37,304 nucleotides of DNA from assembly GCA_009781005.1 (NCBI GenBank), contig WQYX01000038.1, forward strand, positions 1 through 37,304. Direction: 5' to 3'. The stretch's first letter is position 1. Each line of letters opens with the position of its first letter. The translations under genes and the position numbers were made by a program. The DNA is from Polyangiaceae bacterium. GTDB lineage: Bacteria > Myxococcota_A > Polyangia > Polyangiales > Polyangiaceae. Positions 1-8,021 of this stretch are shown here, piece after piece. Below the pieces are notes generated by a model. That model was not told where the DNA came from and ran no database searches. It saw nothing but the letters and a program-made list of their open reading frames with translations.

Positions 1-192
1 CCTCGTCAACGCCATCCAGCGCGATGGTCGCCCCTGGACTCCCACTCTACTTCCCACCCCCGCGTGAACAAAATGGCCTTGACTCCAATCACACCTGCTT
101 CCCCTTGTCACGTGCTCGTCGGCGGGCCCTGTTCGGCGCCTTCGGCGCCGGGCCCCGCCTTCCTGCGCGCGGACGGGGAAGGCTCGGGCCCC
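1..192. other. non-coding flank at window start
   Basis: No convincing gene. The stretch lies downstream of the minus-strand mlaC stop and is dominated by the GC-rich hairpin repeat at 98-181. A gene could continue in from outside the window, but none is visible here. Confidence 0.5.
98..181. repeat. hairpin repeat family 2, copy 1
   Basis: Outer arms CTTCCCC (98-104) and GGGGAAG (175-181) enclose the motif GTGCTCGTCGGC, a strong inner hairpin (GGCGGGCCC against GGGCCCCGCC, with GGCGCC ttc GGCGCC at the tip), and then CCTGCGCGC. The same order of parts recurs at 33527-33592 with different arm sequences. Its place just past the mlaC stop suggests it may also end transcription. Copy number beyond this window is unknown. 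Confidence 0.6.
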
Positions 193-843
193 TTACTTCG
201 ACTCTTTGGCAGTTGGTGCGTTGATCTTGTCTTGCAGCTTTTTGACGACGTAAGGATATCCCTGGCCCTGTGTCGTCAGCATGCGATGAAATTGATCATA
301 ATAATTCTTCGTCATGCTCGACCCCTCGGTGACGATGTCGACGACTTTGTACGTGCTGCCGCTCTCGAGAATGATGTAATCGACCTGCACCGGCGGATCG
401 CGCGGCTTGAGGTTATTTTTTGCCTCGGTGCGAACCTTTGAAGTGTTCTCCCCGTGCTCCTTGGCCCCGCGGTACGTCACTTCGTAATTGCGTGTCTTGT
501 TTAGATTCTTAATGTAGTTCTTCTCCACGAGTTTACGAAGAAGGCCGGTGACCTCCTTTTGCTGATCCGCGGAGAGTTCGTCCCAGTGGTTCGTGCAGTT
601 CGAAATCGTCAGAGGACAGGGCTTTCCGAACGTGCGACGCGCAAGCTCGTCATAATCGACCATCGCGTCGATCGATTGGCGCAATTGATCGTCCGACGCG
701 TTTTGATCGACGAGCTTCCTCATCTTGCCGTGCTCGCGTTCCACGAAGGACTGGGCGCCTGTAACGTCGGCAGATGCACTGGCGGCCAGCGTGGAGAGGG
801 CGACAGCGAGCAATGCACTTGAGAAGAGTTGGCGAATCCGCAT
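193..843 (-). CDS. mlaC: MlaC-type phospholipid-binding ABC transporter protein
   Basis: Periplasmic lipid-shuttle protein of the Mla (Ttg2D/toluene-tolerance) family, which carries phospholipid between the outer and inner membrane. The 216-residue protein starts with a Sec signal peptide (about residues 1-25, ending ASASA-D). The family pattern follows: a helical N-terminal part with the VDYDELARRTFGK segment (residues 62-74), the Q/E-rich LLRKLVEKNYIKNL helix, and a C-terminal beta region (VDYIILESGSTYKVVDI, then SMTKNYYDQFHRML). The ATG at 841-843 fits the signal peptide. It sits 26 bp behind the PilS-like kinase in a minus-strand run, while mlaD and mlaF lie about 23 kb away, so the system is split. 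Family assignment is from recognisable sequence pattern; the lipid substrate is inferred. Confidence 0.85.
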   Translation of the reverse strand: MRIRQLFSSALLAVALSTLAASASADVTGAQSFVEREHGKMRKLVDQNASDDQLRQSIDAMVDYDELARRTFGKPCPLTISNCTNHWDELSADQQKEVTGLLRKLVEKNYIKNLNKTRNYEVTYRGAKEHGENTSKVRTEAKNNLKPRDPPVQVDYIILESGSTYKVVDIVTEGSSMTKNYYDQFHRMLTTQGQGYPYVVKKLQDKINAPTAKESK

Positions 844-869
844 GGGTGATAATTAAGTCATGCGACAGC

Positions 870-2213
870 TCAAGGCAATGGCTGGGCGCGCGCAAGGATG
901 ACCTCGAATGTCGTGCCTGTCGTCGATTCTTCGTGATTGCCGCGCACTGCGATCGACACTCCATAGCGCGCGTGGTCGTCGATGATCCGACGCACGACGG
1001 CGAGGCCGATGCCGGTGCCGTGCTGGCGTTTCGTGTAAAACGCATCGAAAAGCTTGGCGGTGTCTTCGGGCAAAATGCCCGGACCCTGATCGATCACAGC
1101 CAAGCGCACGCGATCACCGTTGCCGGTCGCGGACACGACCACGGTCTTTCCTGCGCCACTCGCCTGCACGCCGTTGCGCACGAGATTCCAGAGAACCTGA
1201 CGCATCTGCGAGCTGTCGCAGAGGCCCCATAGGGGATCGGCGGGACCTTCGTAGCGAACGGTGACGTCGCCTGCACCGCTTCGTTCGGTGCGCGAGGCCA
1301 GGGCGACGACGTCCCGCGCGAGCGCTGCGACGTCGACGGGGCGAGGATCGGGCGCGCGCGGTTTCGACAGATCCAACATGTCGGTCACGAGGTTGTTCAG
1401 CCGCACGGCCTCGCGCTGGATGATCTCGCAGAGTTTCCTATCTTCGCTCGAGAGCCCTGGGGCCTCGCGAAGCAATTCGACGGAGCCGGAGATGGATCCA
1501 ATTGGATTTCTGATCTCGTGTGCGAGTCCCGCGGCGATGCGACCGAGTATCGCGAGACGCTCGGCAGCATGAGCGCGTTCGTTGGCAAGAGCGAGAGCGC
1601 CGCCCGTCACGCGCAAGCGGACTGCGAGATAGCCCGCGAGGAACGTGACGACGCCGATGCCGAGAACGTTGACCAGGACGGGGTACGCCATCTCGCCGTA
1701 CGTGACGAGGTAGTTCGCGGTGGACTGGTCGTGCGGCGGACGCACCCAACCGAGCGCGAAAGCCGCGCACATGACGAGAAAGAGCGAGATGCCACTCGTG
1801 CCCGCGAGGATTGCACCGCGCAGGCCGATGAGCACCGCGCCAACCAGGCACGTCAGGCCATAGAAGGAGGTTGCGCCGCTCGCGGCTCCACCGGACACGT
1901 AAACGATTGCCGTCCACGTCAGCTGATCGAGGATGATCTGAGCCTCCGCGAGACGTCGCAGGTGCCTGCCCGTTCGCAGGACGGCCGCGTAAATGGCCGC
2001 GAGCGCGAATCCGGATCCAATGGCACCGAAGACGATCTTCTCGCTCTCGGGGTGTTCGCCGAGCGCGCTGCGCAGGTAGAAAAACGCGGTTCCGCCGAGC
2101 AGAACTGCGAGAAACAAAAGCCGCAATCCCGTGACCCATGCGAGGCGTCTCGCAAGGCGTGCGTCCTCGTCGATCGAATTGTGCGCTGATCGCGACGGCA
2201 CGCGATACCCCAT
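870..2213 (-). CDS. pilS: PilS-like membrane sensor histidine kinase
   Basis: Two-component sensor kinase of the NtrB/PilS type, 447 residues. Residues ~25-200 hold about six hydrophobic helices with almost no periplasmic loop, as in PilS. The HisKA phosphoacceptor box is GLAHEIRNPIGS near residue 230. The HATPase_c domain shows the N box (LWNLVRNGVQA), G1 (DQGPGI), F box (LFDAFYTK) and G2 (GTGIGLAVV). There is no receiver domain. It begins 11 bp after the pilC stop on the same strand; in Myxococcus the order pilC-pilS is followed by pilR and pilA, but here mlaC follows instead. In the family PilS controls pilin transcription through the sigma54 activator PilR; that partner is not in this window, so the target is inferred. 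A more general NtrB-like kinase is the alternative. Confidence 0.85.
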   Translation of the reverse strand: MGYRVPSRSAHNSIDEDARLARRLAWVTGLRLLFLAVLLGGTAFFYLRSALGEHPESEKIVFGAIGSGFALAAIYAAVLRTGRHLRRLAEAQIILDQLTWTAIVYVSGGAASGATSFYGLTCLVGAVLIGLRGAILAGTSGISLFLVMCAAFALGWVRPPHDQSTANYLVTYGEMAYPVLVNVLGIGVVTFLAGYLAVRLRVTGGALALANERAHAAERLAILGRIAAGLAHEIRNPIGSISGSVELLREAPGLSSEDRKLCEIIQREAVRLNNLVTDMLDLSKPRAPDPRPVDVAALARDVVALASRTERSGAGDVTVRYEGPADPLWGLCDSSQMRQVLWNLVRNGVQASGAGKTVVVSATGNGDRVRLAVIDQGPGILPEDTAKLFDAFYTKRQHGTGIGLAVVRRIIDDHARYGVSIAVRGNHEESTTGTTFEVILARAQPLP

Positions 2214-2224
2214 CGTTTGGCAGG

Positions 2225-3442
2225 TCAGTCCGCTTTGATCTTACCCGCGATGCTGAAGATGGGCAGGTACATGGCGATGAGAACGACGCCGACGGTGCCG
2301 CCGATGCCAACCATCATTATTGGCTCGATGAGGCTCGTCATGGCCGCAACGGCAACGTCGACTTCCTCCTCATAAAAATCGGCGATCTTGCTCAGCATGT
2401 TGTCGAGGGCGCCGGTCTGCTCACCAACGCCGACCATCTGCACGACCATGGGGGGAAACACGTTCGTTTCGAGCAGCGGCCCGGCCATGTTCTTCCCCTC
2501 GGAGATCTTCGCGCGTGCGTAGAGGATGGCTTCTTCGACGACGACGTTGCCGGCGGTGCGAGCAACGATGTCGAGCGCGTCGAGGATGGGGACGCCGGAA
2601 CTGAGCAGCGTGCCGAGCGTGCGCGTGAATCGCGCGACGGCGATCTTGCGTAGGACCGGTCCCACGACCGGAAGCTTGAGCAAGAGAGTGTGGAAGAATT
2701 TTTTCCCGCGCCGCGTCGAGTAAAAATAGCGAACGCCGATCCCAGCGCCGAGGACGAGCACGAGGACGAGCGGCAGGTAGTGGATGAACGTCTCGGAGAC
2801 CGCGATGACGATCTGCGTGAGGTAAGGCAGGTCATCGGCCGAGCCCAGATCTTTGAAGATGTTTTTGAACGATGGAATGACCCAGCCAAGCAAGACGCCG
2901 AGCACGCCGGTGAAGATGATGAGCACCGCGGTCGGGTAGACCATGGCTCCCCGGAGCTGGCGACGAAGCTTGACGGACTTCTCGTTGTAGACGGCGAGTC
3001 GGTTGAGGATCGTGTCGAGGATGCCGCCCACTTCGCCGGCCTGGACGAGGCTTGCGAAGAGGTTGTCGAAGACTTTCGGATGCCGCCGGAGCGAGTCGCT
3101 GAACGTTGCGCCCTGCTCCACGTTCGCCTTTACGTCCTTGAGGATCGCGGCGAAACGTTTGTTGTCGGTTTGATTGCAGAGGATATCGAGGCACTGCACG
3201 ATGGGCAGGCCGGCGTCGATCATCGTCGCGAAAAGACGCGTGAAGGTGACGATGTCTTTGAGATCGACGCCCGTGCCGAACTGAATGGAGAAGACCGCGC
3301 TCTTCTTCTTGATCTTGGTCGGCATGAGTTGCTGCGCGCGCAGCCTCGTTTGGACGCCCGCCTCGTCATCGGCGTCCATGTTTCCTTTGCGCAGCTCACC
3401 CGTCCGCGCGCGCGCCTCCCAGACGAATTCGGCCATTTCCAT
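2225..3442 (-). CDS. pilC: type IV pilus inner-membrane platform protein PilC (T2SS F family)
   Basis: Inner-membrane platform of the type IV pilus, which couples the cytoplasmic ATPases PilB and PilT to pilin assembly and retraction. At 405 residues it has the usual length. It has the N-terminal FVWEARARTGEL segment, two T2SSF repeats (residues ~65-190 and ~270-395) with the glycine-containing helix patterns ARFTRTLGTLLSSGVPIL and IVTFTRLFATMIDAGLP, and three membrane helices (~170-195, ~218-240, ~375-400). The second in-frame ATG at 3436 matches the usual MAxFxW opening better than the first at 3442; neither has a strong ribosome site. pilS follows 11 bp downstream. pilB, pilT, pilR and pilA are absent from the window. 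The divergent hydrolase gene begins only about 42 bp upstream. Confidence 0.93.
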   Translation of the reverse strand: MEMAEFVWEARARTGELRKGNMDADDEAGVQTRLRAQQLMPTKIKKKSAVFSIQFGTGVDLKDIVTFTRLFATMIDAGLPIVQCLDILCNQTDNKRFAAILKDVKANVEQGATFSDSLRRHPKVFDNLFASLVQAGEVGGILDTILNRLAVYNEKSVKLRRQLRGAMVYPTAVLIIFTGVLGVLLGWVIPSFKNIFKDLGSADDLPYLTQIVIAVSETFIHYLPLVLVLVLGAGIGVRYFYSTRRGKKFFHTLLLKLPVVGPVLRKIAVARFTRTLGTLLSSGVPILDALDIVARTAGNVVVEEAILYARAKISEGKNMAGPLLETNVFPPMVVQMVGVGEQTGALDNMLSKIADFYEEEVDVAVAAMTSLIEPIMMVGIGGTVGVVLIAMYLPIFSIAGKIKAD

Positions 3443-3484
3443 ATAAGGTTACTGACGAGGGGGCAGCTCGGTAAAGTATCCGCC

Positions 3485-4624
3485 GTGCATGAAGTAGGAG
3501 GACGGACGCCTCTCGAGCTCGCACGGAGCCTCGTGGAGGTCGGGGTTGCACCAACGGTGGCTGTGGGTTGGGCTGCCCGCAACTCGCGAGGATCATGGCA
3601 ATTGCACACCGCGGAGGCGACCTGGGATCGCGCCGGCGCGCACGCGGGCAAACCGATCAGCACCGAGCAAGGTGGGGCCATCTTCGATTTGGCGAGCCTG
3701 ACGAAACCGATGGTTGCGTTCGCGGTTGCGCGCACGGGCTTGGATCGGGCAAGGTCGCTCGGATCATTTTTGACCGAGGCGCACGCTACGCCGAGCGAAG
3801 ACGTCCCACTCGAGCTCCTCCTCGCGCACCGCGCCGGCCTCGAAGGTCACGTGCCGCTTTATTGGCCGCTCACCCAAGGCAAGAAGATCGATCGACGCCC
3901 GGCGCTCGCGCGCGCGGCCTCCGCACGTCGCGCGGACGTCGCGGGCTCGCCTCCTCGTGGCGGTTTCGCGCCACTCTACAGCGATCTCGGATATCTCCTC
4001 GCAGGCGAAGCGCTCGCTCGTGCCGAGCGAGCGCGCGACGCCGGCGAGGTCGTGGAGTTGCGAGTCGTTGCGGCGCTCGAACTCTGCGACGAGCTCGGCA
4101 CCGCGCGCACACTCGAGGCACGCGGCATTGGTTTCGCCGAGCGCGTCGTGCCCACGGAGATCGTTGGGTGGAGAGGTGGCGAAGTGCGCGGTCGCGTCCA
4201 TGACGAGAACGCGTGGGCACTTGCGGGCGACGGCGGCGAAGGCCATGCGGGGATGTTTGGCACCGCGGGCGCCGTCCTCGCGTTCGGTTGCGCCGCGCTC
4301 GATGCGGTCGCGCGTCGCGATGGACCGCTCGCTTGCGGCGACGTTCATTGGCTCGTCGCCGAACGTCCTGGCGGCACGCTGCGCGCGGGGTTCGACACCA
4401 AGAGTGAGCACGGATCGAGCGCTGGAGAGCGCGCCGGACCGCGCACGTTCGGTCACCTTGGTTTTACCGGCACGAGCCTCTGGATCGATCCCGACGCCGA
4501 CGCCGTCGTCGTGATTCTGACGAATCGAGTGTATTCTACACGCGACAATTCGAAGATTCGGCTGGCGCGACCGCTCGCACACGACGCGCTCTTCACGATG
4601 GCAGCGCGCGCACGAGCACACTAG
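3485..4624 (+). CDS. serine beta-lactamase-fold hydrolase (class C / esterase-like)
   Basis: Member of the beta-lactamase-related serine hydrolases (Pfam PF00144), about 379 residues from a GTG at 3485. The nucleophile motif SxxK appears as SLTK (near residue 75), the second motif as YSDLGY in place of the usual YxN, and the third as HLGFTGT near residue 325. The open frame extends far upstream, but that part is antisense to pilC and is not coding; homology starts at TPLELARSLVEVGVAP, so GTG 3485 (or GTG 3533) is the sensible start. There is no obvious signal peptide, so it is probably cytoplasmic. Relatives include esterases, D-aminopeptidases and peptidoglycan-interacting proteins; substrate cannot be read from sequence. 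The ubiB-like gene follows after 12 bp, suggesting co-transcription. Confidence 0.8.
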   Translation: MHEVGGRTPLELARSLVEVGVAPTVAVGWAARNSRGSWQLHTAEATWDRAGAHAGKPISTEQGGAIFDLASLTKPMVAFAVARTGLDRARSLGSFLTEAHATPSEDVPLELLLAHRAGLEGHVPLYWPLTQGKKIDRRPALARAASARRADVAGSPPRGGFAPLYSDLGYLLAGEALARAERARDAGEVVELRVVAALELCDELGTARTLEARGIGFAERVVPTEIVGWRGGEVRGRVHDENAWALAGDGGEGHAGMFGTAGAVLAFGCAALDAVARRDGPLACGDVHWLVAERPGGTLRAGFDTKSEHGSSAGERAGPRTFGHLGFTGTSLWIDPDADAVVVILTNRVYSTRDNSKIRLARPLAHDALFTMAARARAH

Positions 4625-4636
4625 CTTCAAGGCGAA

Positions 4637-6403
4637 ATGTCTGAACCAGATGCGGTCATTGCGCCGAAACCGGGTGTGGGGGAGCCCTCACCCGATCGAC
4701 TCGCGAAGAGCCCGCAGGCGAAGCTCGTTCGCTATCGCACGCGCAGCGAGAACCGTTTTCGCTTCGTTCGCGCATACGCGACGACGTTCCAGGTCATCTT
4801 CAGCTACGTCTTTTTTTTCTGGACCGCGAAGTTTCTCGGGCACTCGTACGAAGCGCAACACATCAAGGGCATTCACCAACGGAATGCACGCCGTGTTTAC
4901 GAGACGATCCTCAAGCTCCAGGGCCTGTTCATCAAGGTCGGGCAGATGCTCTCGATCATGGCGAATTTTTTGCCCGACGAGTTTCGCTCCGAGCTCGAAG
5001 GGCTTCAGGATCAAGTGCCGCCGCGGCCCTACGAGGAGATCGCGCCGCGTGTCGAAGAGGAATTAGGCGCACAGATTTCGGAGCTGTTTGCCGACTTCCA
5101 CCGCGCACCACTTGCGAGCGCGTCGCTCGGCCAAGTGCACGAGGCGCACGTGCGCAGCGATGGAAGGCACGTGGTCGTCAAAGTCCAGCACCAAGACATC
5201 GACGAGATCGTCCGGCTCGATCTGATGACCATCCGTCGCATCATGGCCATCGTGCATTTCTTCGTGCCGGTGCAAGGACTCGACGCTTACTATCACCAGA
5301 TTAAGGGGCTACTCGGCCAGGAGCTCGATTTTTCTGCCGAAGCCGACAACATCGAGCGCATCGCGAAAAACTTCGCATCGGATCCGCGCGTGCACTTCCC
5401 TACGCCGGTGCGCGAGCTGTCCACGTCGCGCGTTCTGACGACAACGTTCGTCGAAGGCAGAAAACTTACCGATCTGCGCGGTCTCGACGCGATGGGCATC
5501 GACAAGAAGGAGCTCGCTGGCAGGCTCGTCCGGGCTTACTGCCAGATGATCTTCATCGACGGCGTCTATCATGCCGATCCACACCCCGGGAACATCCTGG
5601 TCAACGACGCCGGCGATCTCGTGCTCCTCGATTTCGGCGCGGTCGCCGAGCTCTCGTTGCCCATGCGCGAGGGCATTCCGGAGTTTCTCGAGGGCGTGCT
5701 CCGTCGCGACACCGACCGACTCATTCGCGCCCTGCGCAAGATGGGATTTCTTTCGCGTACGAGCGACGAAGCGGTCAGCGAGAAAATCATCGAATACTTC
5801 CATCGCCGCTTTCAAGAAGAAGTGAAGCTCGAATCCTTCAACTTGAAAGACATCAAAATCGATCCGCACCGTGGCGTCGAGAATCTGCTCGATTTGCGCA
5901 AGATGAACGTGGGGCTCAAAGAGCTCTCCGGTGCGTTTCATGTGCCGCGCGATTGGGTGCTCCTCGAACGAACGATTCTGCTCCTTTATGGATGTTGCTC
6001 CATGCTCGATCCCGAGCTCAATCCAATGGCGATTATCCAGCCGTATCTCTCGGACTTCGTTCTCGGCAATCGTGATTGGCAAAAGGTTGCCATGGATACG
6101 GTGCGCGACATGGTGCTTGGCGCCGTCACGCTCCCGGAGGATCTTCGTAAGTACCTCGTTCGCGCCACGCGCGGCGAAATGGAAGTGCGCGTCCGCGGCA
6201 TCTCGGAGAGCGCGCAAACGGTTTACGTCATCGGCCGGCAGATCATCTACACGGCGATCGGCATCGCAACCGGGTACGCGGCGTTCTCGCTTCACACGCG
6301 CGGCGACGACGGCACGATGATGAAGTCCCTTGCCGCCGTCGCGGCATTTTGCGCATTGATGCTGGTCTTCTCTTCGATCTTCTCGCGCCCGAAACGACGG
6401 TAA
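4637..6403 (+). CDS. ABC1/UbiB family atypical protein kinase-like membrane protein
   Basis: UbiB/AarF/ADCK family protein, 588 residues. In this family an atypical kinase fold tied to the membrane supports quinone biosynthesis or lipid handling. Signature parts are visible in order: the KxGQ motif (LFIKVGQMLS, ~residue 100), the alanine-rich nucleotide loop (ASASLGQVHEAHV, ~160), the lysine strand VVVKVQHQDID, the HADPHPGN catalytic segment (~315) and the LLDFGAVAE metal-binding segment (~330). Two hydrophobic helices lie at the C-terminus (~535-555 and ~565-582), as in UbiB. Gene context (hydrolase upstream, VWA lipoprotein downstream) does not name a pathway. The family is certain; a specific role in ubiquinone or menaquinone synthesis is inference. 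Confidence 0.92.
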   Translation: MSEPDAVIAPKPGVGEPSPDRLAKSPQAKLVRYRTRSENRFRFVRAYATTFQVIFSYVFFFWTAKFLGHSYEAQHIKGIHQRNARRVYETILKLQGLFIKVGQMLSIMANFLPDEFRSELEGLQDQVPPRPYEEIAPRVEEELGAQISELFADFHRAPLASASLGQVHEAHVRSDGRHVVVKVQHQDIDEIVRLDLMTIRRIMAIVHFFVPVQGLDAYYHQIKGLLGQELDFSAEADNIERIAKNFASDPRVHFPTPVRELSTSRVLTTTFVEGRKLTDLRGLDAMGIDKKELAGRLVRAYCQMIFIDGVYHADPHPGNILVNDAGDLVLLDFGAVAELSLPMREGIPEFLEGVLRRDTDRLIRALRKMGFLSRTSDEAVSEKIIEYFHRRFQEEVKLESFNLKDIKIDPHRGVENLLDLRKMNVGLKELSGAFHVPRDWVLLERTILLLYGCCSMLDPELNPMAIIQPYLSDFVLGNRDWQKVAMDTVRDMVLGAVTLPEDLRKYLVRATRGEMEVRVRGISESAQTVYVIGRQIIYTAIGIATGYAAFSLHTRGDDGTMMKSLAAVAAFCALMLVFSSIFSRPKRR

Positions 6404-6529
6404 TATGGTGGTACAAGGGCACACTTCGCGCATCTTTGCCCACTCATTTCGAAGCGATGTCGCAACGGACATCGTAGGCGCGGCCTTTGACGGTTATTCT
6501 TATTTATGTCCCTTTAGGGAGGTACTTCG

Positions 6530-7477
6530 ATGTCTCGTCGATCCATATTTGTCTCGGCCGGTGTGTCTGTTTGCGTTGCAGTGGCCGCATGCGGCGGGGG
6601 TGGAAGCGACTCGGGCAATCCCGCCCTTTCCGGAGGCGGCGACAACAGCGGCTTTGGGTCCCCCGACAACCCGAACGGATCGAGCAGTTCCAGCGGTGGT
6701 CCGAGTGGCGTGGTCGGTGATGTTGGCGGTGTCACGCTAGATGCGGAGTGCGCGAATTCGCTTCCCGATAGCACGAGTTTCAAAAATGCGATCGAGGCCG
6801 TGAAGACGCCCTCGGCAGACACGCCGATGAAGGCCGCGTTGACCGGCGCAATCAGCTACGCGCAGCAAGAAAAAAACGGCCTCACCGACAATGGCAAGGT
6901 AGTCGTTGTTCTCGTTACCGATGGCCTGCCGCAAGTGACGCAGAAAGGTAGCTCGTGCATCACAAGCTCCACCACCGACGCGGTGAATGTGCAGGCCGTA
7001 AGCGATGTTGCGGCTGCCGCAGCGTTTTCGACGTACGTGGTCGGTATCGGCAAAGATGCCACGCAAACGGGCTACCTAAACCAGATCGCTCAAGCTGGTG
7101 GCACTGGAGCCGCCATCACGGTCAGCACCACGTCGGCCGATCAAGTGACGACCGATCTACAGAACGCGCTCGGTCAGATCGCCACCCAGCAGCTCGGTTG
7201 CGAGTACGGGTTGCCTGCTCCTCCTGACGGTCAGGCGATCGATGTCAACGCCGTCAATGTCGACTACACGCCGGGCGGTGGAGCGCTGACGACGCTGAAG
7301 TACAGCGCCGATTGCGCGAATACGAATGGCTGGCACTACGACGCCCTCGTCAATCCAACGCAGATCATCATGTGCTCGGACGTCTGCAACACATTGCAGA
7401 CGGACAGCGGAGGGAAGGTCGATATCGTTTTTGGCTGCGAGACAGATTCTCAGGGTGATTTGCCGATTGTTAGATAG
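6530..7477 (+). CDS. VWA-like lipoprotein with N-terminal half of the VWA domain missing
   Basis: Predicted outer-membrane lipoprotein of 315 residues with a lipobox (VAVAAC, Cys near 21), then a low-complexity Gly/Ser/Asn linker to about residue 60. The remainder matches the second half of a von Willebrand factor A domain: LPDSTSFKNAIEAV, the DTPMKAAL segment carrying the MIDAS threonine, VVVVLVTDGLP carrying the last MIDAS aspartate, then TYVVGIG and an alpha/beta C-terminus. The opening DxSxS strand and first helix of the domain are absent; the linker joins straight to VTLDAECANSLPD. Several Cys pairs remain in the C-terminal region. It may be a degraded or neofunctionalised copy of a multi-copy family of VWA lipoproteins. 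A GGGAGG-like ribosome site (agggaggt) precedes the ATG by 7-8 bases. Confidence 0.75.
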   Translation: MSRRSIFVSAGVSVCVAVAACGGGGSDSGNPALSGGGDNSGFGSPDNPNGSSSSSGGPSGVVGDVGGVTLDAECANSLPDSTSFKNAIEAVKTPSADTPMKAALTGAISYAQQEKNGLTDNGKVVVVLVTDGLPQVTQKGSSCITSSTTDAVNVQAVSDVAAAAAFSTYVVGIGKDATQTGYLNQIAQAGGTGAAITVSTTSADQVTTDLQNALGQIATQQLGCEYGLPAPPDGQAIDVNAVNVDYTPGGGALTTLKYSADCANTNGWHYDALVNPTQIIMCSDVCNTLQTDSGGKVDIVFGCETDSQGDLPIVR

Positions 7478-7597
7478 TTCTCAACCGGAAACTGCTGCGC
7501 GCCGCAAATCGTCGTTCGGCCTCCCTCAAAATACTCCGAGTATTCCTCGGTCGGCCTCGCTAGCTTTGCGTCGCTCGCGACGTTTCTGGAATGAGAA

Positions 7598-7780
7598 CTA
7601 GTGCCGTTCGGCAGAAGTTCGGCTGGATTCGCCGAACTTCTGCGCGATGCGCTGCTTCGCAGCGCCCGAACGGCACTCTCCCTTTCTTGGGGGCTCCGCC
7701 CCCCGAAGCCGCTCCCGCGGCTTCTCCTCGTGCCGCCCTTTCCGGGCAAGTCCAACAAACCTTCTGCCGGGCGGCACTAG
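7598..7780. mobile_element. MITE-like element 1 (183 bp, CTAG-flanked)
   Basis: Both ends read CTAG followed by terminal inverted repeats beginning TGCCGnnCGGCAGAAG; about 23 of the first 32 bases agree between the two ends. Inside, arms GTGCCGTTCGG (7601-7611) and CCGAACGGCAC (7666-7676) enclose a perfect 12-bp hairpin (7612-7623 with 7631-7642). Two short GC-rich hairpins follow (around 7695-7730). No coding potential. Small size, terminal inverted repeats and a 4-bp CTAG at both borders fit a MITE. CTAG/YTAG targets are known for the IS5 (IS5 subgroup) and IS701 families, but no parent transposase is in the window. Confidence 0.65.
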
Positions 7781-7960
7781 CCCGGATCATTCATGACGCG
7801 ATTTCTGCAGACGGCCGAGACCGCAGCGAGAAGGGCGCACGCCGCATCGCAGGACCGAGGCGTACTGTACGTACGCCGCAGGTCCGAGGAGCGCCGTACG
7901 CCCTTCGCAGCAAGAGGATCGGCCCGTCTGAGTGGAGTCGTCGTGAATTATCCGGGCTAG
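7777..7960. mobile_element. MITE-like element 2 (184 bp, CTAG-flanked)
   Basis: Left end CTAGCCCGGATcATTCAtG (7777 on) and right end, read on the other strand, CTAGCCCGGATaATTCAcG agree at 20 of 22 bases. Inner segments pair as well: CAGACGGCCGA with TCGGCCCGTCTG, GAAGGGCGCACG with CGTACGCCCTTC, and a central GGCGTACTGTACGTACGCC. The whole element can therefore fold into one long imperfect hairpin. It shares a single CTAG (7777-7780) with element 1. No coding potential. Confidence 0.7.
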
Positions 7961-8021
7961 GTAGACCAAAGGCAGCGAAACATTCTCTCACGAAGGTAGG
8001 CGCGTTACCTTGCGCGGGATG

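Larger units (their letters stand above)
7478..8009. other. non-coding stretch filled by two palindromic elements
   Basis: No gene is supported in these roughly 530 bases. Apart from about 120 bases after the VWA gene and about 50 bases before glpK, the whole stretch is made of the two CTAG-flanked palindromic elements listed separately. Confidence 0.7.

Noticed and set aside
2690..3484. N-terminal extension of the beta-lactamase-fold gene
   Set aside because: It is antisense to pilC and reads as random acidic sequence; homology starts near 3509.
6737..6740. CTAG near the join in the truncated VWA gene, as evidence of element-mediated deletion
   Set aside because: CTAG occurs about fifteen times in the window, so one near the join is not informative.
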